DNA of 64,000 bases from Lamellibrachia columna (lineage: Eukaryota > Annelida > Polychaeta > Sabellida > Siboglinidae). How positions within the stretch are numbered: the first letter of the stretch is position 1; every line of letters starts with the position of its first letter. Positions 58,901 to 64,000 of the stretch are shown here, one piece after another. The stretch spans positions 53,776,374-53,840,373 of the forward strand of contig OY759270.1 in assembly GCA_963662155.1 (NCBI GenBank), given 5' to 3'. Position numbers and translations under genes: made by a program. A model generated the notes under the pieces. It saw nothing but the letters and a program-made list of their open reading frames with translations, was not told the DNA's origin and searched no databases.

Positions 58901-60150
58901 TAGAAATAGGGTAATGTCTGGTGTAGTTGTTTTGCATCTGAGTGCATGGTATTAAATGTGTTTCTGCTTTTGCAGAAAATAAAGGTTTATGTAGTACTAA
59001 TTTAATCTTGTTAAATATTAATATTATCATTATGGGATTTTCCAAAATGTATTCATACTTACGTAGTTAGGTCCATTTTATGTCCATAAAGATAACTACA
59101 AATCTGAGATTCCTGTCGGTCTTAATGTTATCTTTTTAATTGACCGTTTTTATTTATTATTCTTTTTACAAGATTTGAGGTTCATTAAGTGTTTTATTGA
59201 GCTTAAAAGCAGCAAAACAATTCAACAAGAAATAATAACCACTGTTCAGTTATGTAAAGTACAGACTTGTGCACCCTTCGTATTTTTCCGTATTTGTTAC
59301 GGAATTTAATGACTTACAGAAATATGTTTTCATTCATTTGCTTACGGAATCGTGCATATTAAAATTACGAATACATTCATTGGAAAAACTCTATCGCCAC
59401 CTTTTGAGAATATTAAAACTAATCTCACAATGTCTCCGCTAGACGCGAGTTATGCGCACTTCTGCCAATGATCTGGATATCGCGCAAGTGCACACAGTCA
59501 AGTGCACACAGTCAAGTGCACACAGTCAAGTGCACACAGTCAAGTGCACACAGTCAAGTGGTCCACGTTGTTTTGAATAGAAAATGGATAGCACGAAGCG
59601 GAAAGCTGCGCCTTCAACATCAAAACATGACGAAGCACCACCTAGAAAATGTGCCGATTTTTTGGACGTCGTACACGACACAATGGCCATGTGTTGTACC
59701 GGCATCGAACGAGTTGTCATATTATACTCACTGTATATTTTGCAACGTAGATTTTTCGATTGGTGGTGGAAACGACGTTCGTCAACATGTTGACTCAAAT
59801 AAACACAAGGCTAACAGGCAGTGCCAGAAACAAATAATTACAATAAAGATGCAATATATTGTGCGAACACAGGTATATTTTTTGCACAACAAAAGTCAGT
59901 TAAAAACACTGAAAATGGCTCTAAGAATACTGAAAGCTATGACATTAGGTGCACAGCTCTAAAGTAGAAATTAATAGTTCTGCTAAAACACTCGGTTAAA
60001 CAACAGGTTAAATTGATCCATTTGTTTCATAGGCGGCTGGACTACTTTGTCTTGTCAGACAAACTCAAGGACAGTCTGTGTGACAGTGTCATCCGAAAGG
60101 ACGTCTACGGCAGTGACCACTGTCCTGTCACTTGTCTACTCAACATATGA
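43966..60150 (+). CDS. APEX1: apurinic/apyrimidinic endonuclease 1 (APEX1), seven or eight exons
   Basis: It cuts DNA 5' to abasic sites in base-excision repair, in the nucleus. Exons: 43966-43983, (candidate 48271-48321), 49299-49418, 50826-51024, 52108-52179, 57860-58006, 58459-58639 and 60033-60150. All introns are GT-AG and all phases close; length is 284 aa, or 301 aa with the 51-bp exon (human 318). Catalytic motifs in order: [18 protein letters not shown] (metal-binding Glu), [15 protein letters not shown] (Tyr171 region), [11 protein letters not shown] (Asp210/Asn212), [28 protein letters not shown] and GSDHCPVT (Asp308/His309). Human redox Cys65 is Thr here (KITSWN). The N-terminus MAPKRK is basic, as expected for a nuclear signal. 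Transposons crowd the introns but spare the splice sites. Confidence 0.96.
44411..44500 (+). mobile_element. SINE tRNA-like head, truncated
   Basis: GTGGGGCACAGTGGCATAAT followed by GGTTAAAATGTCCGGGCTC matches the head of the SINE at 11406-11088 and has an A-box-like TGGCATAATGG. The B box and core are not seen before the LINE segment starts. Confidence 0.55.
44540..46460 (+). mobile_element. CR1/L2-type LINE in APEX1 intron 1, inactive
   Basis: 5' truncated. RT motifs are spread over several frames: [79 protein letters not shown]; then [29 protein letters not shown]; and [17 protein letters not shown]. The catalytic FADD is FADN and stops or shifts lie throughout. The tail AAGACCTGTAAGAACACGTAAG resembles the other LINE's 3' end. 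Confidence 0.88.
46461..46708 (+). mobile_element. SINE with Meta-like core, head truncated
   Basis: Starts with an intact tRNA T-arm, GAGAGGTTCAAATCCTCTC, which is the pol III B box. It continues with the core CACAGTTCACTCGGCTGTG, TAAATGAGTA, then GGTGGATATGTGAACAAATAG and the tail GTGTAAAGCGCTTTGAGCAG ... CTATATAAGAACGTAC. Core and tail align with the inverted copy at 11406-11088. It sits directly on the 3' end of a LINE, with the A-box half missing. Confidence 0.85.
46709..47570. other. APEX1 intron 1, A/T-rich segment
   Basis: Starts GTGGGGCACTCCATCTCAAA, resembling a SINE head start, and then runs into A/T-rich DNA with no coding domain. AATCAACC words near 46735 and an inverted GGTTGATTTCA near 47275 might be ends of a decayed element. 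Confidence 0.35.
47578..48005. mobile_element. foldback element / MITE with about 75-bp inverted arms
   Basis: The left arm, AGAATGCTATTTCACTCACA then GTGCATAATTGTTTTTC, is mirrored by the right arm ending ATTATGC...GTGAAATAGCATTCT. The arms cover roughly 47578-47655 and 47930-48005 with scattered mismatches. The 270-bp centre has no coding content. Target-site duplication not resolved. Confidence 0.7.
48271..48321 (+). CDS. APEX1: APEX1 candidate exon 2
   Basis: A 51-bp open segment between TTGACAG and CAG|GTAAGT, phase 0 on both sides. It encodes [17 protein letters not shown], charged and disordered like APEX1 N-terminal linkers. The acceptor has a poor pyrimidine tract. The donor and last 11 bases have been amplified in the following 28-bp minisatellite, which suggests a genuine exon boundary seeded the array. 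A coincidental frame remains possible. Confidence 0.4.
48311..48681. repeat. 28-bp minisatellite of splice-donor sites
   Basis: About 13 copies of a 28-bp unit with the pattern CAG|GTAAGT, TCTATTACTAACAG, then (A/G)GTACTGCAG or GATACGGCAG. Twelve copies have a perfect GTAAGT and one has GTGAAT. Most also contain TACTAAC or CACTAAC, a strong branch-point-like word, followed by CAG. The array follows candidate APEX1 exon 2 and duplicates its last 11 bases. Confidence 0.95.
48799..48972. mobile_element. 174-bp MITE, family also at 16.2 and 18.6 kb
   Basis: The left end, CAGTAACATATTTAGG, is inverted at the right end as CCTAGATATGCTACTG. The right half, read on the minus strand as TATCTAGGATCTCGCAAGGG, matches the repeats near 16190 and 18650. 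Target-site duplication not clear. Confidence 0.65.
49299..49418 (+). CDS. APEX1: APEX1 exon (start of nuclease domain)
   Basis: Encodes [14 protein letters not shown] then [20 protein letters not shown]. Acceptor GCGTGTAG, donor GTGGGT. Confidence 0.93.
49510..49592. repeat. 12-bp repeat (GAATGGTAGAGT)
   Basis: About seven copies with variants GGTTGAGT and GGTGGAGT, just after an APEX1 exon. Confidence 0.88.
49755..49848. repeat. 15-bp repeat (ACTCATGGCGTGTAG)
   Basis: Six copies in APEX1 intron. Confidence 0.93.
49990..50790 (-). mobile_element. RTE/endonuclease-RT type LINE fragment in APEX1 intron
   Basis: On the minus strand: [18 protein letters not shown] (the RT catalytic ADD), [39 protein letters not shown] and [13 protein letters not shown]. 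In a shifted frame there follow [16 protein letters not shown] and LVCLM. This is the usual order for the C-terminal half of such LINEs. It is 5' truncated and ends within 40 bp of an APEX1 acceptor. Confidence 0.85.
50826..51024 (+). CDS. APEX1: APEX1 exon with catalytic Glu
   Basis: Encodes [20 protein letters not shown] and [20 protein letters not shown]. Acceptor TTGCAG, donor GTGGGT. A LINE fragment ends only about 40 bp upstream of this acceptor. Confidence 0.96.
51285..51985. repeat. 43-bp minisatellite in APEX1 intron
   Basis: About 16 copies with ACATTGGGTTGAGACAGTG, TCTGTCATGGGTAAACTG and TGCAGA. Each unit carries ATGGGTAAACT, a weak donor-like word. Confidence 0.96.
52108..52179 (+). 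CDS. APEX1: APEX1 exon, middle of nuclease domain
   Basis: Encodes [20 protein letters not shown] then VTS. Acceptor GCTGCAG, donor GTACGT. Confidence 0.95.
52390..55189. mobile_element. Harbinger-like element nested in the hAT left end
   Basis: Perfect terminal inverted repeats, GGCCCGAGGTTATAAACC, begin a longer imperfect pair (about 30 bp, continuing CATACTCAA / CGTACTCAA). CTG flanks both sides (52387-52389 and 55190-55192), a 3-bp duplication as in PIF/Harbinger; a 5-bp CCTGG reading is also possible. Subterminal GAGCACG/CGTGCTC words recur. The 2.8-kb interior is A/T-rich. A short minus-strand frame ([30 protein letters not shown]) near 55050-54880 has no assigned domain. Non-autonomous or decayed. 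Confidence 0.75.
55205..55848. repeat. 25-bp minisatellite inside hAT element
   Basis: About 25 copies of a unit with ACATTGGTGATGGCTGAGTA and CGAGT or AGAGT. It lies at the subterminal region, where the same GAGTAC word forms the presumed binding repeats. Antisense open frames of up to 205 codons are repeat products. Confidence 0.95.
57455..57580. repeat. (TA)n-(TGCA)n-(CATA)n compound microsatellite
   Basis: TA units, three to four TGCA units, then about 22 CATA units, in an APEX1 intron. Confidence 0.96.
57860..58006 (+). CDS. APEX1: APEX1 exon with Asp210/Asn212 motif
   Basis: Encodes [20 protein letters not shown] and [17 protein letters not shown]. Acceptor TTGTACAG preceded by a (TA)n tract rather than a pyrimidine tract; donor GTGCTA is weak. 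Confidence 0.95.
58459..58639 (+). CDS. APEX1: APEX1 exon, C-terminal half
   Basis: Encodes [20 protein letters not shown] through [16 protein letters not shown]. Acceptor CCCTACAG, donor GTCAGT. Confidence 0.96.
58797..59258. repeat. about 105-bp direct duplication, copies 360 bp apart
   Basis: 58797-58905 and 59155-59258 share GATTTGAGGTTCA, AAGTGTTTTATTG, GAAATAATA and GTTCAGTTATGTAAA. The second copy is cut by the transposon relic starting at 59262. Confidence 0.8.
59262..59960 (+). mobile_element. hAT-like relic with BED-type zinc finger
   Basis: The left end, CAGACTTGTGCACC, is approximately inverted at the right end, GGTGCACAGCTCTA. TAAAGTA lies on both sides (59255-59261; 59960-59966, overlapping the right end by a base), so the duplication is probable but imperfect. 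The plus frame 59468-59962 includes [20 protein letters not shown] then [14 protein letters not shown]. Its C-x2-C and H-x5-H with FSIGGGNDV is the BED-like finger found at the start of many hAT-type transposases. It reads out of a 15-bp CAAGTGCACACAGT repeat at 59485-59555. The catalytic part is absent. Confidence 0.65.
59485..59560. repeat. 15-bp repeat (GTGCACACAGTCAA)
   Basis: Five copies upstream of the BED-finger frame. Confidence 0.93.
60033..60150 (+). CDS. APEX1: APEX1 terminal exon
   Basis: Completes Trp, then [37 protein letters not shown] and TGA. It contains the catalytic Asp-His pair. Acceptor TTTCATAG. Confidence 0.96.
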
Positions 60151-60412
60151 TGACCGGTGCACCTCAAAGAATTCTATCAACGTGTGATGATAGTCCACCT
60201 CACCACGAATTCTGTATGTCAGAAATTGGACAGTGGACTTGTAATGGCAGCTCACGTCACGATGTTGTTAACGAGTGTGACATTTTCTTATTAAAAGGTT
60301 TATCATGTTTAATTATTATAATTATATTATCATGTCGTAAAGCTATAAGTTTACTGTAATTATTCAATATGACAACTCTTAAACACAGTCCTGCTATAGG
60401 TTCCTGCTGCTA
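60151..60412 (+). other. APEX1 3' untranslated/downstream region
   Basis: Follows the stop codon directly. A possible AATAAA signal lies farther downstream at 61117-61122, beyond the 30-bp repeat array; the real end is not determinable. Confidence 0.4.
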
Positions 60413-60414
60413 TA

Positions 60415-60800
60415 AGTTCTCTAAGACCTCCTTAGGCCTAGGTTAGTTCTCTTAGGCCTAGGTTAGTTCTCCAAGACCTCATTAGGCCTAGGTTAGTTCT
60501 CCAAGACCTCCTTAGGCCTAGGTTAGTTCTCTAAGACCTCCTTAGGCTTAGGTTAGTTCTCTAAGACCTCCTTAGGCTTAGGTTAGTTCTCTAAGACCTT
60601 AGGCCTAGGTTAGTTCTCTAAGACCTCCTTAGGCCTAGGTTAGTTCTCTAAGACCTCCTTAGGCCTAGGTTAGTTCTCTAAGACCTCCTTAGGCCTAGGT
60701 TAGTTCTCTAAGACCTCCTTAGACTTAGGTTAGTTCTCTAAGACCTCCTTAGGCTTAGGTTAGTTCTCTAAGACCTCCTTAGGCTTAAGTTAGTTCCAGG
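60415..60800. repeat. 30-bp minisatellite
   Basis: About 13 copies with TTAGGCCTAGGTTAGTTCTC and TAAGACCTCC. Variants GGCTTAGG and units lacking CTCC are grouped in blocks. Confidence 0.96.
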
Positions 60801-61116
60801 AGCTTCTTTCTAACTTAGTAAACACTTTGGTTTTAAAATTTGTTTACATGCAACATGTTGTTGCAAGGTATGAATGTGTATGAAAATATTGATATAAATG
60901 TTTTTTTCACTTAAGAAATATAGTAGAACAAGAGGACACAAGGTGTCATTAGTGAAGGATCAGTGTAGATTGGATATTAGAAAGTATTCACAGAGAAATG
61001 TAACATATTACTTTTGTGGCGATACTGGAACGATGATGGTCAGATTGTATTTTTTGTCGGCCTGTTCTAGTACAATGTTTGGATGTATAATTGTGCCCGC
61101 TTTATAAGATGGGGTA

Positions 61117-61122
61117 AATAAA
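61117..61122 (+). promoter_or_regulatory. candidate polyadenylation signal
   Basis: AATAAA about 970 bp after the APEX1 stop. It could serve APEX1, but A/T-rich DNA makes chance occurrence likely. Confidence 0.25.
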
Positions 61123-61129
61123 CACAGAA

Positions 61130-61955
61130 TGCCAACTTTGGTTTTAACATTGCGTATGTATTATGCAGAAATTCTACCTTGAGCAGGATGAAAGATCAGG
61201 AAATATTTATAATTTCAAAAGACGTCTCTTTTGCATATACACTGCACTTGCATAACAGATACAAACATGAAATGTAGCATTTTACTGCCACATGAAATGG
61301 TGTTGTGACTACAGATGAGGAAAACGCGTAAGTCGACGACAGTCGACAACATGAACATGTACAGCTGTCAATGAGTTAGTAATGTTCAACGATACATTCT
61401 GGATATCCTCTGCCAAATCTTACTTGATTGTCCAAACATTAAGCAGGCAACAACAGAAATTTTACAAAGTTTATACACTGAGCTCATGTTACTGTCAAAT
61501 AAGAAAGCACAGTGCTAGATTTCATGAACAAGGCCTTATTAATCGCTTAATCTGTATTTTTTATTTCACACTTATTGCCCAATTTTTTTATTTCATGTTG
61601 GTTGGCTGTAGATTTTTTTTAACAAGTTAATATAATTATCTTGCATATAGTATGATCTGTGAACATATAGTATGATCTGTGAACATCAAAGCATATTAAC
61701 TTGAAGAGACAACAACAGGAACACATCAGAGACGACAGTTCTATGGACAGCCCTTTCACTGACTGGCCACTGTACTGTCTGGTTGCACTGTTGTACTAAA
61801 CCTTATGTAAATCTGTCCATGAAACCACTATCTCTGCATATGTGACACTTACTGAAGCAATCATGTTCTAGAGTATCCAGTGGCAATGTCGGCCACTAAA
61901 CAGTTGATCCCTGCCGTCTCTAGATTGCATCAGAGATGTCCATCATGACCACGAG
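61130..61955. other. intergenic, no gene recognised
   Basis: A 20-bp direct repeat, ATATAGTATGATCTGTGAAC, occurs twice near 61645-61685. No coding signal. Confidence 0.4.
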
Positions 61956-61957
61956 GA

Positions 61958-62100
61958 GCTCTTGTTTACTTTGTGCAAACTCTTGTTTACTTTGTACAAA
62001 CTCTTGTTTACTTTGTACAAACTCTTGTTTACTTTGTACAAACTCTTGTTTACTTTGTACAAACTCTTGTTTACTTTGTACAAACTCTTGTTTGTACAAA
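61958..62100. repeat. 21-bp minisatellite
   Basis: Seven copies of ACTCTTGTTTACTTTGTACA plus one A. It reads as Cys-Leu-Leu-Cys-Thr-Asn-Ser repeats, a repeat artefact. Confidence 0.96.
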
Positions 62101-62578
62101 GTTATTCATTTAATACAGTCACATTTGTTTCATTAGCGATCTACCTTTCAACACTGGTCCTATTTTAAGTCATAATTACCATACAAAGTTCTAATTAAGA
62201 ACATCCAACAGATTTTCTACACCTGATATGTTTATTGTAACAGATTACTTGTTTGGACTGTAATAATTAACAACAGGTGGGGATCTAGTGTCTTGTCATT
62301 TTTACTCTAATTAAAAATTTTCATAATAATTGACATAATTTACGATTACACCTTTACAATCATGATAGAACAAACCCAGACCACAAAGCCATCTAGTGGC
62401 AAACTTCACTTTTTCATGCAGCAATGAAGAAGACAAAGACCAGTGATTGAAAATTAGATTGTTTATCAAACAAATGTATTTGTGTAAAAAGAGTAACTTA
62501 TTCAACATATCCACAGCTCGACTGCGACTTCACGACTGGTCATGGATAACTTGCTCCCTAACTATTGCTTGAGGCGAC
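62101..62578. other. downstream flank of minus-strand gene
   Basis: Probably includes the 3' untranslated region of the partial gene at 63138-62579. A CTCF-like CCACTAGATGGCT is on the minus strand at 62399-62387 (one mismatch at the last base). Confidence 0.4.
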
Positions 62579-63138
62579 TCAGTCAGCTAGCATGGCAGCC
62601 TGAGCCCGCGGAGTCAGTCGACGTATACGTCCTCGACTACTGACACTGACATTCGCTCCAGGAATACTGTCATTGTCGGATGTCACTGAATTGTGGTCTG
62701 CTTCATGATCGCTGTCCTCGCGATACCTCACTGTCCGACGCCCCTGATTTCTAGTCCTGACAGCCCGACTATTGTCATGACTCTCACTTCTACTAGCACT
62801 GGCACGGAATGTCTGCAAGGCAACATGCCTGTCGGTCACAGTCCGGTGACTATTCTCCGCCGTACGTGTGTTGTACCGTGTTGGCGGCGATGACACCTCA
62901 ACGTCTGTCGTGTCACCACTTTCAGATGCCGTGTCACTGTCTGACGTGGCGTCGTTAATGTGATTGTTTGTGGTTACTGTCTGTGGCGTCCTTGTGTCAT
63001 CCTCTGTGTCACTATTGTCGGTGCTGCTGTCATTTGACGAGAACTGAGCGTTGTAGCGGCGTCGTTTGATTGACCCCGTAGCACACCGAGTGCTGTACAA
63101 CTTGGATTTGCCGTTCTCCTTCGACGGCCGCGAACGAC
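62579..63138 (-). CDS. terminal exon of a Ser/Thr/Arg-rich, probably nuclear protein (partial)
   Basis: A 560-bp open exon on the minus strand preceded by the acceptor TTTATTGTTGCAG, entered in phase 1. It encodes about 186 residues starting RSRPSKENGKSKLYSTRC. It then has an acidic Ser/Thr/Asp stretch (NDSSTDNSDTEDDTRT), RTRNQGRRTVRYREDSDHE, and ends SSRGRIRRLTPRAQAAMLAD. Codon-wise it is free of stops, rich in charged residues and disordered, and the exon boundary is convincing. The TRNxGRRTVxYxEDSD block and basic tail recall, from memory, the C-terminal regions of the BRWD/PHIP bromodomain-WD proteins. That family call is weak. Upstream exons lie beyond 63.1 kb or outside the window. Confidence 0.6.
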
Positions 63139-63425
63139 CTGCAACAATAAAGCAGCTGTAGACAGATGATATTCAAGATGCGTGTGCATTATCACTGTAT
63201 ATTTTTTACATCCCACAACTGTGGTTTCACTCTTAGCCAACAGGTGTCGTAAGTGTTACAAATAATGTCTACTGTAGGACAGCAGAAAATACAACTGACT
63301 ACACATGCATTTATTTTTAAGAAAACAACCGCTTTCGGAAATCATAATTTAAAAATATAACATTTTAATGATCAATTTCGAAATCCATCAGTTTCAGGCA
63401 TTGCAGTGGTGACACAAACATATTG
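63139..63425. other. intron of the partial minus-strand gene
   Basis: Presumed intron upstream of the terminal exon; no further exon identified. Confidence 0.4.
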
Positions 63426-63427
63426 CA

Positions 63428-63680
63428 AAGTCTCGCAATGACGTCACCAACATATCACAGTGACATCACAAACCTCACAATGACATCACAAACAAATCAC
63501 AATGACATCACAAACAATATTGACATCACATAGATCACAATGACATCACAAACAACACTGACGTCATAAACAGATCACAATGACATCACAAAGATCACAA
63601 TGATGTCACAAACATATCACATTGACATCACAAACATATCACAATGTCATCACAAACATATCACATTGATGTCACAAACA
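63428..63680. repeat. about 20-bp repeat (ATCACAATGACATCACAAAC)
   Basis: About 12 copies, lengths 17-21 bp, with TGACATCA/TGACGTCA variants. TGACGTCA is the perfect CRE palindrome, so this array contains many near-CRE words. Confidence 0.9.
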
Positions 63681-64000
63681 CGACTTGCAACAGTAGTTTT
63701 ATTCTTAGCCAATAAGTGTCATACATGTTGTGAATATTTCTCATGGAAAGCAAGAATCACGAGATATGAGCAGTGTACGTAGCTCCTGAGCATACTCTTT
63801 CATCTGATGACAAATGTAACATGTAGACCGATTTTGAGATGGCCTAACCCTCCTTTCTCTTTGATGTGTCTTGATCTTTTACTTCTTCCGGCACAGACAC
63901 CACTGAGACAGGCAGGACCTATAGTTGCTACTGTCTCTTCCAAAAGACAGGCAAAATGGGGTGAACTAAATATTTCTTGAATTTGTCTTTTTAAGAGAAA
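63681..64000. other. window end, no exon assigned
   Basis: On the minus strand a frame near 63910-63840 reads CAGRSKRSRHIKEKGG, basic like the terminal exon's protein, but no good donor follows it. It is left unassigned. Confidence 0.3.

Overview
This is nuclear DNA of an animal, most likely a marine invertebrate. The species cannot be told from the sequence. The evidence is spliced genes with GT-AG introns, non-LTR retrotransposons of CR1/L2 and RTE-like type, tRNA-headed SINEs with a Meta-like core, hAT, pogo and Harbinger-type DNA transposons, and an extreme load of minisatellites. There are no bacterial operons. Most long open frames in the window are in-phase tandem repeats, not genes.

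Three genes can be rebuilt by joining exons. (1) A CDKN1 (p21/p27 Cip/Kip) CDK inhibitor lies on the minus strand, 15018 to 12329. It has two exons, 166 aa, and a PIP-box-like tail created across the splice junction. (2) An animal-type UPRT homologue lies on the plus strand, 26926 to 36254. It has seven exons, all phase-consistent, and 243 aa. (3) An APEX1 AP endonuclease lies on the plus strand, 43966 to 60150. It has seven well-supported exons plus a candidate 51-bp exon, giving 284 or 301 aa with all catalytic motifs. The last exon of a Ser/Thr/Arg-rich, probably nuclear, protein lies on the minus strand at 63138-62579; its gene continues beyond the window.

Layout. 1-11 kb is CpG-rich intergenic DNA with minisatellites, a complete 1.08-kb hAT element (8-bp TSD) and an AT palindrome. 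11-15 kb holds a SINE and the CDKN1 gene. 15-26 kb is intergenic with large satellites: a 1-kb array of a 29-bp unit, an 0.8-kb array of a 39-bp unit, and complementary (CACG)n/(GTGC)n tracts. Two LINE tails lie just upstream of UPRT. 26.9-36.3 kb is UPRT, its introns swollen by minisatellites (one 1.35 kb and G-rich) and a pogo-like element. 37.8-43.6 kb holds two dead LINEs on the minus strand, the longer one head-to-head with APEX1. 44-60 kb is APEX1, whose introns hold a third dead LINE, SINE pieces, an RTE-like fragment, foldback elements, a Harbinger-like element nested in a hAT element, and a BED-finger transposon relic. 60-64 kb is more minisatellites and the partial gene.

The genes are not functionally linked: cell-cycle inhibition, a nucleotide-metabolism homologue and base-excision repair. 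To the eye, CpG is frequent around CDKN1 and at the 5' ends of UPRT and APEX1 but rare in the bodies of UPRT and APEX1, the pattern expected from mosaic gene-body methylation. Nothing here is clearly a new molecular system. The most unusual pieces are a minisatellite made of perfect splice-donor sites next to a candidate APEX1 exon, the nested transposons with readable target-site duplications, and CTCF-like motifs at gene starts.
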